Below the pieces are notes generated by a model, which made no database searches, was not told the origin of the DNA, and worked only from the letters and a program-made list of their open reading frames with translations. Positions 29,102 to 38,903 of a stretch of 64,000 nt of DNA are shown here, in pieces. This DNA is from Nitratireductor soli (GTDB lineage Bacteria; Pseudomonadota; Alphaproteobacteria; Rhizobiales; Rhizobiaceae): NCBI RefSeq assembly GCF_001050155.1, contig NZ_LFVY01000005.1:124001-188000 (forward strand). The letters are read 5' to 3'. The first letter of the stretch is position 1, and each line of letters opens with the position of its first letter. A program made the position numbers and the translations under genes.

Positions 29102-29142
29102 GAACACAACTGGAACATATAGAGTATGTTCTGGTTTTGTTT
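29102..29142 (+). promoter_or_regulatory. LexA boxes upstream of lexA (SOS operator)
   Basis: GAAC-N7-GAAC at 29102-29116 is the reverse complement of the alphaproteobacterial LexA box GTTC-N7-GTTC and matches it exactly. A second, near-perfect box GTTC-N7-GTTT is at 29128-29142. Both lie within 65 bp of the lexA start, which indicates autorepression. Confidence 0.85.
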
Positions 29143-29165
29143 TTAACTGATTCTCGGTGAAGCCC

Positions 29166-29870
29166 ATGCTGACGCGCAAGCAGCACGAACTCCTTCTGTT
29201 CATCCACGAACGGCTGAAGGAGACCGGCATACCGCCCTCCTTCGACGAAATGAAGGAGGCGCTGGATCTCGCCTCCAAGTCGGGCATCCACCGGCTGATC
29301 ACCGCGCTCGAGGAGCGCGGCTTCATCCGACGTCTGCCCAACCGGGCACGGGCGCTGGAGGTTCTGCGGCTGCCCGATTCGATCGCTCCGGGTCTCAACG
29401 CGGCGCGAAAGTTCTCGCCCAGCGTCATCGAAGGCAGCCTGGGGCGCACGCCGCCGAAGCCGGCCGCCAGCAATGACGATCTGGCGGGGGTCGTGTCGAT
29501 TCCGGTCATGGGGCGGATTGCCGCCGGCGTGCCCATCGATGCGATCCAGCACCAGACCCATTCCATCGTCGTGCCGCCGGACATGCTGACGGGTGGCGAG
29601 CATTTCGCCCTTGAAGTGAAAGGCGATTCGATGATCGAAGCCGGCATATTCGACGGCGATACGGTGATCATCCGCGAAACGCAGACGGCCAGTCCCGGCG
29701 AAATCGTCGTCGCCCTGGTCGATGATGAAGAGGCGACCTTGAAGCGCTTCCGCCGCAAGGGGGCGTCGATCGCTCTGGAAGCGGCCAATCCGGCTTACGA
29801 GACACGCATTTTCGGCCCCGACAGGGTCAAGGTCCAGGGTCGGCTGGTCGGGCTCATGCGTCGTTATTGA
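29166..29870 (+). CDS. lexA: SOS repressor LexA
   Basis: A 234-aa repressor-protease that controls the DNA-damage response. The N-terminal winged helix binds the SOS box ([29 protein letters not shown]...). The C-terminal S24 peptidase domain holds the Ala-Gly self-cleavage bond in GRIAAGVPI, the catalytic Ser in [10 protein letters not shown] and the Lys in EEATLKRF. The linker is long (about residues 70-110), as in other rhizobial LexA proteins. ATG 29166 is preferred; GTG 29157 would add MKP. Two LexA boxes precede it and an intrinsic terminator follows. Confidence 0.97.
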   Translation: MLTRKQHELLLFIHERLKETGIPPSFDEMKEALDLASKSGIHRLITALEERGFIRRLPNRARALEVLRLPDSIAPGLNAARKFSPSVIEGSLGRTPPKPAASNDDLAGVVSIPVMGRIAAGVPIDAIQHQTHSIVVPPDMLTGGEHFALEVKGDSMIEAGIFDGDTVIIRETQTASPGEIVVALVDDEEATLKRFRRKGASIALEAANPAYETRIFGPDRVKVQGRLVGLMRRY

Positions 29871-29904
29871 TCGCCGCAGGCCCGCCTGCCCTATGGTCTT
29901 TTGC

Positions 29905-29939
29905 AACCGCCAGCCTCATCGGCTGGCGGTTTCTTTTTT
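29905..29939 (+). terminator. Intrinsic terminator after lexA
   Basis: An 11-bp stem AACCGCCAGCC / GGCTGGCGGTT with a 5-nt loop is followed directly by TTTCTTTTTT. It ends the lexA transcript; the comEC-like gene converges from the other side. Confidence 0.9.
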
Positions 29940-29977
29940 CAGGGCATGATTCCGCAAGCACGGGCACAATGGCGCGA

Positions 29978-32362
29978 TCAGCCGCCGGAGCGGTTGCGGT
30001 ATGCGGCAAGCCCCCTCGCCTGGCGCGAGTATTGCCGATGCGCGTGCCAAGGCCGCCACGGCTCGCGGATGGCGAAAACCACCGATGTGTCATAACGACC
30101 GTCGGCGGTCCGCGTGAAACGGATCTGCCCGCTGCCGTGGCGCGCCAGATCGCGGCTGCTGATGACGGTCGCTTCACCCGCCGCGCACGGCGCGCCGATC
30201 GTCGGATCGTCGACCACCAACAATTGCGCGCGCCGGCAAAGCTTCTTCAGCAGCTTTCCATCGATGCTGCCATCCCTCGGCTTCGCCACATGGGCGACAA
30301 GCGCGCCGCTTTCATGCCGCGCGATGCAGATCAGGGCATCGCAGGCGAATTCCGACCTGTGGGTCTGCGCCACGTCAACCGACGCGGACGGGGATGAGGG
30401 GCGCGGCTTGACGATGTCCTGCGTGCGCATGACGCGCAGCCAGTTCTCCATGGTAAAGCCGTTCGGGCGGGCGCGGTTCACCGCCAGCCGGCCGTCGGCG
30501 GTGCGCATGGCGACCAGCCGGCCATCCTCGGCGACCAGCACATCCGGCAGGTCGCGGGACAGCAACAGGCCGGCCCCGGCGATGAGCAATGGAATGGCGG
30601 CAAGCCGAATGCGGGTGGTCGTCAATGTCAGCACCACCAGGGCGGCCGTCAGCAGCAGCGTTGCCGGCAGCGGCACCAGGCCGGTCGCGTCGAACGGTGT
30701 GCGCTCCGAGAACCAGCGCGCCACATCGACGACGCGGCCTATTCCCCATCCCATCAGCGCCAGCGGCCCGCCATCGAGGTTGAAAGGCATGGCCAACACC
30801 GAGACAACGGCAGAGGGCATGACGATCAGCGAGACCAGAGGCATGGCAACGAGATTGGTGCCAAGCGCCAATGGCGAGGCACGCTGAAAATGCCAGGCTC
30901 CGTAAAGGGCCGTGGCGCTGCCGGCGATCAGCGATGTCAGCGCCAGCCCGCCGACATACAGAAGTGCAAGGCGCGTCGCGCGGCGCAGCCGGGACGTCTC
31001 CTGCGGCGGCATGCGCCGGCCCAGCCGACGCTCGCGCCAGTTGTTCCAGGCGGCGTAGCCGGCGATCAACGCCACGGTTGCGGCAAACGACATTTGGAAG
31101 CCAGGCCCGACCACTTCATGCGGCGAGAATGCGATCACGACGAGTGCGGCGATTGCCAGATTGCGCATGGTCAGCGCCGCCCGGTCGATCAACTGGGCAG
31201 CCAGCATGACCGCCAGCATGATGAAGCTGCGCTGGGCGGCGACCGCGGCGCCCGAGATGAACAGGTACAGCAGGCAGACAAGCAATGCGGCGGCGGCGGC
31301 GTATTTCTTCACCGGATATCGCGCGCAAACCCCGGGAAAAAACGCAAAGCCCAGCCGCACCGCGCCGATGATGGTGAAGGCGACCAGCGCCATGTGCAGG
31401 CCGGAAATGGCCAGCACGTGGGCCAGGCCGGCGCGCCTGAGAATTTCGCTGGTCTCTTCGGGAATGCCGGCGCGCATGCCGGTGATCAGGGCTGCGGCAA
31501 TCTCCCCGTCCGGGCCGGCGATCCGTTCGCGCAGGCGGGTGGCGAAGGCTTCACGCAGCGCCTGGAGACGGGCGGCCAGGCGCACCTTGAACGATGCCGG
31601 ATCCGGCATCGCCACCCGTTCGGGATCGCGCATGAAGAAGCCCACGGCGCCAATGCCGTCGAAAAAGCTTTCAAACGAGAAATCATAGGCTTGCGGGCGC
31701 ACCGGGCCGGATGGCGGCATCAGCCGCACCAGCCCCTTCACGCCGTCGCCCGGCGCCAGGCCTGCCGACACGGCGCGCGCCGTAAGGCGGGCACGATCGG
31801 GCGCGTAGCGCAGTTCCGGCCGCTCGGTTTGCGTGATCGCCACCGTCAATCGATGACGGCCGTCGGCGCGGCGCTCGACGCTCAACACGCGCCCGGTGAC
31901 GCGCGTGGTGATCTCGCCGCCCAGCATCGGCGTCGATTTCCGCCAGGCCTCGAACTGCCCGGCTGCCAGGCCCAGCAGGACCATCAGCGCAGCGAGAATG
32001 GCGTGCTTGCGCCAGAAATGCCCGGACGCCAGCGCCAGGGCGATGGCGCACACGGTGATGGACGAGAGTATGGCATATGCGGGCGGCTCGACGGGAAGCG
32101 TGAAGTAAATCAACGCGCCGCACCCAAGCAGAACGGGAACCCAGAGGAAGCCCGTTCCACGCGCTTCTTCGCGGGCCGCCGCCTTTGCCAGTGCGGCGGA
32201 CATGGTGGACCAGGCGACAGTTGCTGGAGCGGCGGTGTGAACCGATGCAGCGGGCAAATTGCCGCCTGGCGCCGGCACGCCGGCCGGCACCAAAGCAGCT
32301 TCATTGCCAATGCCGAACTGAATGCGTTCGTCACGTTCCGCGGTTGCCGCCTGGGCCCCCAT
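29978..32362 (-). CDS. ComEC/Rec2-family membrane protein lacking the metallo-hydrolase domain
   Basis: A large polytopic protein (about 794 aa from the ATG at 32362). It contains an N-terminal DUF4131-like region, then the competence domain with LAHVLAISGLHMALVAF and FISGAAVAAQRSF (family hallmarks), with about ten membrane helices in total. ComEC forms the inner-membrane DNA channel in transformable bacteria. Here the C-terminal tail of about 200 residues shows no HxHxDH motif, so the metallo-beta-lactamase-like nuclease domain is absent. Starts are uncertain: 32407 (an extra HIGGHIGG stretch over G-rich sequence) and 32203 are also possible. It is divergent from gltX and convergent with lexA. 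Confidence 0.85.
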   Translation of the reverse strand: MGAQAATAERDERIQFGIGNEAALVPAGVPAPGGNLPAASVHTAAPATVAWSTMSAALAKAAAREEARGTGFLWVPVLLGCGALIYFTLPVEPPAYAILSSITVCAIALALASGHFWRKHAILAALMVLLGLAAGQFEAWRKSTPMLGGEITTRVTGRVLSVERRADGRHRLTVAITQTERPELRYAPDRARLTARAVSAGLAPGDGVKGLVRLMPPSGPVRPQAYDFSFESFFDGIGAVGFFMRDPERVAMPDPASFKVRLAARLQALREAFATRLRERIAGPDGEIAAALITGMRAGIPEETSEILRRAGLAHVLAISGLHMALVAFTIIGAVRLGFAFFPGVCARYPVKKYAAAAALLVCLLYLFISGAAVAAQRSFIMLAVMLAAQLIDRAALTMRNLAIAALVVIAFSPHEVVGPGFQMSFAATVALIAGYAAWNNWRERRLGRRMPPQETSRLRRATRLALLYVGGLALTSLIAGSATALYGAWHFQRASPLALGTNLVAMPLVSLIVMPSAVVSVLAMPFNLDGGPLALMGWGIGRVVDVARWFSERTPFDATGLVPLPATLLLTAALVVLTLTTTRIRLAAIPLLIAGAGLLLSRDLPDVLVAEDGRLVAMRTADGRLAVNRARPNGFTMENWLRVMRTQDIVKPRPSSPSASVDVAQTHRSEFACDALICIARHESGALVAHVAKPRDGSIDGKLLKKLCRRAQLLVVDDPTIGAPCAAGEATVISSRDLARHGSGQIRFTRTADGRYDTSVVFAIREPWRPWHAHRQYSRQARGLAAYRNRSGG

Positions 32363-32525
32363 GACGCGCTGTCCCCCGATATGCCCCCCGATGTGCCCGC
32401 ATGGCATGCGGTCCTGCGGGATGCTTGCACCCCGATTGTTCTATGCTACATGACAGCCGACCGATTGCCACCTGCGGTTTCGCGCCCTTTTTGCGGCGGA
32501 CCGCGCCAATTCCTGGAACACATCC

Positions 32526-33959
32526 ATGTCCAAACCCGTCGTCACCCGCTTCGCGCCCTCGCCCACCGGATATCTGCATATCGGCGGGGCGCGCACGGCG
32601 CTGTTCAACTGGCTCTATGCGCGCCACACCGGCGGCCAGATGCTGCTGCGCATCGAGGATACCGACCGGCAGCGCTCGAGCGATGAAGCGACGGCGGCCA
32701 TTCTCGAGGGGCTTTCCTGGCTTGGCCTTGCCTGCGACGGCGAGCCGGTGTCGCAATTTGCCCGCACGGCACGCCACCGCGAGGTGGCGGAGGCACTCGT
32801 CCAGAGCGGCGAGGCCTATTATTGCTACTCCTCGCCGGAGGAACTCACCGCCATGCGCGAGAAGGCGCGCGCCGCGGGTCTGCCGCCGCGCTATGACGGC
32901 ACCTGGCGCGACCGCAACCCGGCAGAGGCGCCGGCGGGCGTCAAGCCGGTCATCCGCATCAAGGCGCCGCTGGACGGCGAGACCGTCGTCGAGGATCGCG
33001 TCCAGGGCACGGTGCGCTTTCCCAACAAGGATCTCGACGATTTCATCATCCTGCGCTCGGATGGTTCGCCGACCTACATGCACGCCGTTGTCGTCGACGA
33101 CCATGATATGGGCGTCACGCACATCATCCGCGGCGACGACCACCTGACCAATGCGGCGCGCCAGACCATCATCTACAAGGCGATGGGCTGGGACGTGCCG
33201 GTGATGGCGCACATCCCGCTGATCCATGGCGCGGACGGGGCAAAACTGTCCAAGCGGCACGGCGCGCTGGGCGTCGATGCCTACCGCGCGATGGGCTATC
33301 TGCCCTCGGCGCTGCGCAATTATCTGGCGCGGCTCGGCTGGAGCCATGGCGACGACGAGATCATGTCGGACGAGGACATGATTCGCTGGTTCGACATCGC
33401 CGACGTCAACAAAGGCGCCGCGCGCTTCGATTTCCAGAAGCTGGAAGCCTTGAACGGCGTGCATATGCGCCAGATGGGCGATGCCGAATTGTTCGACACG
33501 CTGCTGCGGACGCTGCCGTTTCTCGACGGCGGACCGGCACTGCTCGAAAAACTCGACGATCATCGAAAAAATCAGCTTCTTGCGGCGCTGCCGGGCCTTA
33601 AAGAACGCGCCAAGACACTCGTAGAACTTATTGATAACGCACATTTTCTCTTCGATGCGCGCCCCCTGTCGCCTGACGAGAAGGCCGCAGCCCTGCTCGA
33701 CGACGATGCGCGCCAACTGCTTGCGGAACTCCTCGCCATATTGCAGAATGTCGGCGATTGGACCCTTGCGAACATCGAGGAAGCCGTCCGCGTTTTTGCA
33801 CAGCAGACGGATCGCAAGCTTGGCAAAGTCGCCCAACCCTTGCGGGCAGCGCTCACCGGGCGCACCACGTCGCCAGGCATCTTCGATGTTCTTTCCGTAC
33901 TTGGACGCGAGGAGAGTTTGGCGCGCATTCGCGACCAGGCGGCCTCACCGCGCTGCTGA
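32526..33959 (+). CDS. gltX: Glutamate--tRNA ligase
   Basis: Charges tRNA-Glu with glutamate. It is 477 aa, normal for a class I GluRS. The HIGH-type motif is HIGG at residues 18-21 ([20 protein letters not shown]) and the KMSKS-type loop is KLSKR at 240-244. The C-terminal anticodon-binding domain is helical. Rhizobia often carry two GluRS paralogs and make Gln-tRNA by transamidation, so this copy may be discriminating or not; sequence alone does not decide. It is upstream of gltA, with a 229-bp gap that shows a short direct repeat (CTGACAGGATC twice) but no clear terminator. Confidence 0.97.
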   Translation: MSKPVVTRFAPSPTGYLHIGGARTALFNWLYARHTGGQMLLRIEDTDRQRSSDEATAAILEGLSWLGLACDGEPVSQFARTARHREVAEALVQSGEAYYCYSSPEELTAMREKARAAGLPPRYDGTWRDRNPAEAPAGVKPVIRIKAPLDGETVVEDRVQGTVRFPNKDLDDFIILRSDGSPTYMHAVVVDDHDMGVTHIIRGDDHLTNAARQTIIYKAMGWDVPVMAHIPLIHGADGAKLSKRHGALGVDAYRAMGYLPSALRNYLARLGWSHGDDEIMSDEDMIRWFDIADVNKGAARFDFQKLEALNGVHMRQMGDAELFDTLLRTLPFLDGGPALLEKLDDHRKNQLLAALPGLKERAKTLVELIDNAHFLFDARPLSPDEKAAALLDDDARQLLAELLAILQNVGDWTLANIEEAVRVFAQQTDRKLGKVAQPLRAALTGRTTSPGIFDVLSVLGREESLARIRDQAASPRC

Positions 33960-34188
33960 CAGGATCTGGCCTGACAGGATCCGCCCCGCGGGATTGTGGC
34001 CCGCGCATTCGGGGCATGCGGCATCGGTCCACGAGCGCCGGCACGTTGTTGCACCGCACTATTGCGTGCTGCACGTGCTTGGCACCGAACGGCAAATGCG
34101 CTAGCTAATTCGCGCGCGCGACGCCCGACGACATCTTGTGGCGACAGACGACCGGCGCCAGGTTCTTTAAAAGTGAGAGGTGATTGCG

Positions 34189-35478
34189 ATGACCAAATCG
34201 ACTGCGAAACTGGAAGTTGGCGGACAGGACCACGAACTCGACATATTGACGGGCAGCATCGGGCCGGACGTTGTCAACATCGCCTCGCTCTACAAGGATG
34301 CCGGCGTTTTCACTTACGATCCAGGCTTCACCTCGACGGCGAGCTGTGAATCGAAAATCACCTATATCGACGGCGACGAAGGCATTCTGCTGCATCGCGG
34401 CTATCCGATCGAACAGCTGGCCGAGCACGGCGATTTCCTCGAGACCTGCTATCTGCTGCTCTACGGCGAATTGCCGACCAAGACGCAGAAGCAGGATTTC
34501 GACTACCGCGTGACGCATCACACCATGGTGCATGAGCAGATGACGCGGTTCTTCACCGGCTTCCGCCGCGACGCGCATCCGATGGCCGTGATGTGCGGTG
34601 TGGTCGGCGCCATGTCGGCCTTCTATCACGACTCGACCGACATCTCCGACCCGCACCAGCGCATGGTGGCCAGCCTGCGCATGATCGCCAAGATGCCGAC
34701 CATCGCCGCCATGGCGTTCAAGTACCACATCGGCCAGCCCTTCGTTTACCCGCGCAACGAGCTGAGCTACGCGGCCAACTTCCTGCATATGTGCTTTGCC
34801 GTGCCGTGCGAGGAATACAAGGTGAACCCGGTTCTGGCACGCGCCATGGAGCGGATCTTCATCCTGCACGCCGATCACGAGCAGAACGCCTCGACCTCGA
34901 CCGTGCGCCTGGCCGGTTCGTCTGGCGCCAATCCGTTTGCCTGCATCGCCGCCGGCATTGCCTGCCTGTGGGGCCCGGCGCATGGCGGCGCCAACGAGGC
35001 GGCGCTCAACATGCTCGACGAGATCGGTTCCGTCGATCGCATCCCCGAATTCATCGAACGGGCCAAGGACAAGAACGATCCGTTCCGCCTGATGGGTTTC
35101 GGCCATCGCGTCTACAAGAACTACGATCCGCGCGCCAAGATCATGGAGAAGACCTGCCACGAGGTCTTAAGCGAGCTCGGCATCAAGGACGATCCGCAGC
35201 TCGACATCGCCATGGAGCTGGAGCGCATCGCGCTGACGGACGCGTATTTCATCGAGAAGAAGCTCTATCCGAACATCGATTTCTATTCCGGCATCACGCT
35301 GAAGGCGCTCGGCTTCCCGACCACCATGTTCACCGTGCTGTTCGCCGTGGCGCGCACCGTCGGCTGGATCGCCCAGTGGAAGGAAATGATCGAGGACCCG
35401 AAGCAGAAGATCGGCCGCCCGCGGCAGCTCTATACCGGCGCAGAGCACCGCGACTACGTGCCGATCGCCAAGCGCTGA
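34189..35478 (+). CDS. gltA: Citrate synthase (type II, hexameric form)
   Basis: Condenses oxaloacetate and acetyl-CoA at the entry of the TCA cycle. It is 429 aa, with catalytic residues in [35 protein letters not shown] and [18 protein letters not shown]. The length and N-terminal beta-rich extension ([13 protein letters not shown]...) indicate the NADH-sensitive type II family. The ATG at 34189 is preceded by GAGAGG; a GTG at 34180 would overlap that site. The gene ends in a strong terminator, which isolates it from the convergent lpxB. Confidence 0.97.
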   Translation: MTKSTAKLEVGGQDHELDILTGSIGPDVVNIASLYKDAGVFTYDPGFTSTASCESKITYIDGDEGILLHRGYPIEQLAEHGDFLETCYLLLYGELPTKTQKQDFDYRVTHHTMVHEQMTRFFTGFRRDAHPMAVMCGVVGAMSAFYHDSTDISDPHQRMVASLRMIAKMPTIAAMAFKYHIGQPFVYPRNELSYAANFLHMCFAVPCEEYKVNPVLARAMERIFILHADHEQNASTSTVRLAGSSGANPFACIAAGIACLWGPAHGGANEAALNMLDEIGSVDRIPEFIERAKDKNDPFRLMGFGHRVYKNYDPRAKIMEKTCHEVLSELGIKDDPQLDIAMELERIALTDAYFIEKKLYPNIDFYSGITLKALGFPTTMFTVLFAVARTVGWIAQWKEMIEDPKQKIGRPRQLYTGAEHRDYVPIAKR

Positions 35479-35493
35479 TCGCCGCGTCTTTCA

Positions 35494-35533
35494 AAAAACC
35501 CCGGAAGCCATTGGTTTCCGGGGTTTCTTTTTG
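35494..35533 (+). terminator. Intrinsic terminator after gltA
   Basis: AAACCCCGGAAGCCA and TGGTTTCCGGGGTTT form a near-perfect 15-bp stem with a G-U pair and are followed by CTTTTTG. In the other direction AAAAAA precedes the stem, giving a U-run after it, so it could also stop transcription of the convergent lpx operon. Confidence 0.9.
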
Positions 35534-35547
35534 TGCGCTGAATGCGC

Positions 35548-36723
35548 TCAGGCGCGGCCCGCCATGCGCCGGAGCACCACTTGCGCGGCGATCTCGCCGG
35601 AGGGGCGCGCTGTCTCCAGCGCCCGCGCCACATCGGCGAAGCCCGCCATCTGGGCGGCGCGCGATGGCGTTTCGTCCCACAATTGGGCGATCTGGCGCGC
35701 CAGATAGTTCGGCCGGACGAACTGGTTGAAGTGTTCGGGCACGACGGGCCATCCGGCAATCAGGTTCGGAAGTGCCGCCGACCAGACGGTGATCAGCGGG
35801 ATCAGCGCCCGTGCCGCCAGATCGGTCTTGTAGCAGATGACCGACGGCACGCGCGCCAGGGCAAGCTCGAGCGACACGGTCCCGGAACAGGCAAGGGCCG
35901 CATCGGCCTCGGCGAAGGCCCGCCATTTGCGCTCCGTGTCGAGAATGATTTCCGGCTGTACCGGCCACGCATGGGAAGCCTCCTCCACCATCGCCGCCAC
36001 ATGCGGCACGGTGGGAATCAGGATGTGGAAATCATGGCCGGCTTCCACCAGGTGTCGTGCGGTCTTGCCGAACGGTTCCATCAGCCGGCTGACCTCGCCC
36101 TTGCGCGATCCAGGCAGCATCAGAAGCGTGCGGGGTCTCGATTCTGCCGGCTTGCCGCCCGCCAGATGCGCCCGGGCGGCGGCAAGGATGTTCTCGTCGG
36201 ACGCCAGGCGATGGCCGACGAAGGTTCCGGGGGGGCCGCCGAGCCTTTGCAACGCGTCCGGCTCGAAGGGAAGCAGGCAGAGGATCTCGTCGACATGCGG
36301 CCGCATGGCAGGCGCGCGGGCCGGCCGCCATGCCCAGACGCTCGGGCAGACATAGTGAACGATGGGAATATCAGGCGCCAGCGCACGCACCTTGCGCGCA
36401 ACGCGCAGGCTGAACTCAGGACTGTCGATGGTGACGAGACAATCGGGCCGCGCCGCGACGATGGCCCTGGCGGTCTGGCCGATGCGGGCCATCAGCCGCG
36501 GCAGGTCGCGAATGATCGCCGTGATGCCCATCAGGGCAATGTCGTCGGCGTTGAACAGAGGTTTTAGCCCAAGCGCCTGCAAGCCGCGCCCGCCGACCCC
36601 GGTCAACTCCACCGGCGCGCCACTGGCGGCGCCGAGCGCGACGATCAGGTCGGCGCCCAGCAGATCGCCGGATTCCTCGCCGGCGATGACAGCCAGTCGC
36701 AATGGTTTTGCCGCCGGCTTCAT
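35548..36723 (-). CDS. lpxB: Lipid-A-disaccharide synthase
   Basis: Glycosyltransferase (GT19) of 391 aa that joins UDP-2,3-diacyl-GlcN and lipid X to form the lipid A disaccharide at the inner membrane. Motifs include AVIAGEESGDLLGADLI at the N-terminus, VTIDSPEFSLRVA, YVCPSVWAWRP and LPGSRKGEVSRLM. The ATG at 36723 overlaps the lpxI stop as ATGA (36720-36723). The gene uses the product of LpxI, so the two enzymes act consecutively. It is the last gene of the rpsB-to-lpxB block. Confidence 0.97.
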   Translation of the reverse strand: MKPAAKPLRLAVIAGEESGDLLGADLIVALGAASGAPVELTGVGGRGLQALGLKPLFNADDIALMGITAIIRDLPRLMARIGQTARAIVAARPDCLVTIDSPEFSLRVARKVRALAPDIPIVHYVCPSVWAWRPARAPAMRPHVDEILCLLPFEPDALQRLGGPPGTFVGHRLASDENILAAARAHLAGGKPAESRPRTLLMLPGSRKGEVSRLMEPFGKTARHLVEAGHDFHILIPTVPHVAAMVEEASHAWPVQPEIILDTERKWRAFAEADAALACSGTVSLELALARVPSVICYKTDLAARALIPLITVWSAALPNLIAGWPVVPEHFNQFVRPNYLARQIAQLWDETPSRAAQMAGFADVARALETARPSGEIAAQVVLRRMAGRA

Positions 36724-37604
36724 GCATCCCCCTCGATGCCCAGAATATACAGGCCGCAGGCATCGGCGCGGGCCACCGTCTCGGCGTAGTCGACGATCAG
36801 CGCCCTGCCCGCCTCCACCGCGACGCCGGCGAGGCCCGCCGCATGGGCCGCCTCGATGGTCTGCGCGCCGATGGTCGGCAGGTCGGCACGCAATTCCTGC
36901 CGCGGCTTGGCGCATTTGACGAGGGCACCGCGCTTCTTGCCGGCCAGCCGGCCATGCCCGCGCATGCCGCGCATGCGCTCCAGAAGGCCCGCCGTGCCTT
37001 CGATCCCTTCCAGCGCGACGGCGCGGCCGCCGATGGCGATCGCCGCCTGGCCGATGTCGAGCGCCCCGATGGCGCGCGCCGCCTGGTGGGCCGCGGCAAT
37101 GTCCTTGCGGTCGGCGGCGGTCGGCTTGGCGCGCGACAGCACGCCCGACGGCGCCAGGAGATCGGGAGCGATTTCATGGGCGCCCAGAACGGTGATGCCA
37201 TTGTCCTCGATGTAGCCGATCACCGCGCGCAGCAATCCGTCATCGCCCTTGGCATAGGCGGCGATCAGTCTTGGCAGCACTTTGAAGATGTCGAGGCCGA
37301 AGCGGATCTTGAGGAGCGGCGGGCGGCCGCCGACACCGCCAGCCAGCACCAGATGCGTGATGCCGGCCTTTTTCAGCTTGGGCAGGGCCAGGCCCAGCCG
37401 CTCGAGCGGGGTCGGCAGGAGATCGAAGGGCGGCGATGCCTCGCCGATCCAGTCGGCCTCGCCTTCGATGGCGACGACCAGCGGTCTGTGCCCATCGCGG
37501 ACCAGCGCGTTGACCACGTCTCTGGGCAATCCGCCGCTGCCGGCCACGACGGCAATGCGCGCGCCGGGGGGGAGCGTGCGGCGCGGGCGCTCAGCCCTCG
37601 TCAT
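36720..37604 (-). CDS. lpxI: UDP-2,3-diacylglucosamine pyrophosphatase LpxI (DUF1009)
   Basis: Hydrolyses UDP-2,3-diacylglucosamine to lipid X and UMP. LpxI replaces LpxH in alphaproteobacteria and attacks a different phosphorus. About 294 aa. The conserved core includes IAVVAGSGGLPRDVV, HLVLAGGVGGRPPL, RAVIGYIEDNGITVLGAHEI and the C-terminal DLPTIGAQTIEAAHAAGLAGVAVEAG. The start is at ATG 37604 (or the adjacent ATG 37607), inside the 3' end of lpxA by 14-17 bp. The longer frame from 37670 overlaps lpxA too far. It is coupled to lpxB downstream. Confidence 0.94.
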   Translation of the reverse strand: MTRAERPRRTLPPGARIAVVAGSGGLPRDVVNALVRDGHRPLVVAIEGEADWIGEASPPFDLLPTPLERLGLALPKLKKAGITHLVLAGGVGGRPPLLKIRFGLDIFKVLPRLIAAYAKGDDGLLRAVIGYIEDNGITVLGAHEIAPDLLAPSGVLSRAKPTAADRKDIAAAHQAARAIGALDIGQAAIAIGGRAVALEGIEGTAGLLERMRGMRGHGRLAGKKRGALVKCAKPRQELRADLPTIGAQTIEAAHAAGLAGVAVEAGRALIVDYAETVARADACGLYILGIEGDA

Positions 37605-38421
37605 CATCCTCGGCGGTGCTTCCGCCGCGAGCCGGTATGGTGAAATGGCGCTTGTCGCGGCCGCCGACAAAGGCGACCATGTCGGCCACCAGCGCGGAAT
37701 CGGGAAAGGCCTGCGCTATGGCTGCCGCATTGTGTTCCAGAGACTGGCCCTCGGCGAACAATTGCCGATAGGCCTGGCGCAGCACCGTCAGGTCCGTGCG
37801 CGACATGCCCGAGCGCTTCAGCCCGATCGTGTTCAGGCCACGCAGGCGCGCCCGGTCGCCGACCGCCATGCCATAGGGGATGACGTCGCCGACCACGGCT
37901 GCGAAACCGCCGAGAAAGGCGTGATGCCCGACACGGACGAACTGGTGCACGGCGGCATAGCCCGACAGGATCACATAATCGCCGATGTCGACATGACCGG
38001 CGAGGCCGGAATAGTTCGCCATGGTGACGTGGTCGCCGACGGCGCAATCATGCGCCACGTGCGAATAGGCCATGAACAGGCCATGCGATCCGACCGTGGT
38101 GCGACCGCGACTTGTATCGGTGCCGGCGTGGAAGGTGACGCCTTCGCGGATGATGCAAGCGGCACCGACTTCCAGCGTGCTTGGCCCGCCCTTGTGCTTG
38201 AAGTTCTGCGGCGGCGCACCCAGCACCGCCTGCGGGTAGACCTGGCAGCCGGCGCCCAGCGTGGTGTCGCCCATGATGGTGACATTGCCGATCAGTTCCA
38301 CGTCGTCATGCAATTTCGCAGCGGCGGACACGTGGCAGAAAGGGCCGATCCGGACACCGGCGCCGAGTTCGGCGCCGGTTTCGATAACGGCGGATGGATG
38401 AATGGTGGTCGGACGTGCCAT
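37591..38421 (-). CDS. lpxA: Acyl-ACP--UDP-N-acetylglucosamine O-acyltransferase
   Basis: First enzyme of lipid A synthesis, transferring an R-3-hydroxyacyl chain from ACP to UDP-GlcNAc. It is 276 aa. Left-handed beta-helix with hexapeptide repeats (IHPSAVIETGAELGAGVRIGPFCHV...). The catalytic His lies in the YSHVAHDCAVGDHV segment. The C-terminal helical part ends with an acidic tail (AEDDDEG). It is 11 bp after fabZ and overlaps lpxI. Confidence 0.97.
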   Translation of the reverse strand: MARPTTIHPSAVIETGAELGAGVRIGPFCHVSAAAKLHDDVELIGNVTIMGDTTLGAGCQVYPQAVLGAPPQNFKHKGGPSTLEVGAACIIREGVTFHAGTDTSRGRTTVGSHGLFMAYSHVAHDCAVGDHVTMANYSGLAGHVDIGDYVILSGYAAVHQFVRVGHHAFLGGFAAVVGDVIPYGMAVGDRARLRGLNTIGLKRSGMSRTDLTVLRQAYRQLFAEGQSLEHNAAAIAQAFPDSALVADMVAFVGGRDKRHFTIPARGGSTAEDDDEG

Positions 38422-38432
38422 GCTATTCCCTG

Positions 38433-38903
38433 TCAGCCTGCTTCACCGACCGACATCATGGCGGAAATCGTCGCCTCGGCAACTTTACCGCCATCGACCT
38501 TGGCTTCGCAGTCGAATTTCCAGATGTTGCCGCGCTGCTTGACCTTGATGACGTGCATTTCGAGCCGGTCTCCAGGAACCACGGGCTTGCGGAACTTTGC
38601 CCCGTCAATGGTCATGAAATAGACCAGCGAGGGTCCGTCGGCGCCGGCATTGTTGATGCATATGGCGCCGGCGGTCTGCGCCATCGCTTCGATGATCAAC
38701 ACGCCGGGCATGACGGGTTGGGTCGGGAAATGGCCGGTGAAATGCGGCTCGTTGGCCGTCACGTTCTTGATGCCGATGGCCGATCTGTCGCCATCGATCT
38801 CGATGATCTTGTCGACCAGCAGGAACGGGTAGCGGTGCGGCAGAAGCCGCATCAGATCATGAATATCGAGACTTCCCAGCGTGTTCGCAGGCGTTTCACT
38901 CAT
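38433..38903 (-). CDS. fabZ: 3-hydroxyacyl-ACP dehydratase
   Basis: Dehydrates 3-hydroxyacyl-ACP in fatty acid elongation and competes with LpxA/LpxD for the same substrate, which explains its place in the lipid A operon. It is 156 aa with hot-dog fold. The catalytic His is in [20 protein letters not shown], and [14 protein letters not shown] is the N-terminal signature. The ATG at 38903 overlaps the lpxD stop by 8 bp. Confidence 0.97.
   Translation of the reverse strand: MSETPANTLGSLDIHDLMRLLPHRYPFLLVDKIIEIDGDRSAIGIKNVTANEPHFTGHFPTQPVMPGVLIIEAMAQTAGAICINNAGADGPSLVYFMTIDGAKFRKPVVPGDRLEMHVIKVKQRGNIWKFDCEAKVDGGKVAEATISAMMSVGEAG

Noticed and set aside
32331-33836. A 501-codon minus-strand frame covering gltX and the start of the ComEC gene
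   Set aside because: It lies antisense to an essential gltX with intact motifs and would overlap the divergent promoter region; no motif is seen.
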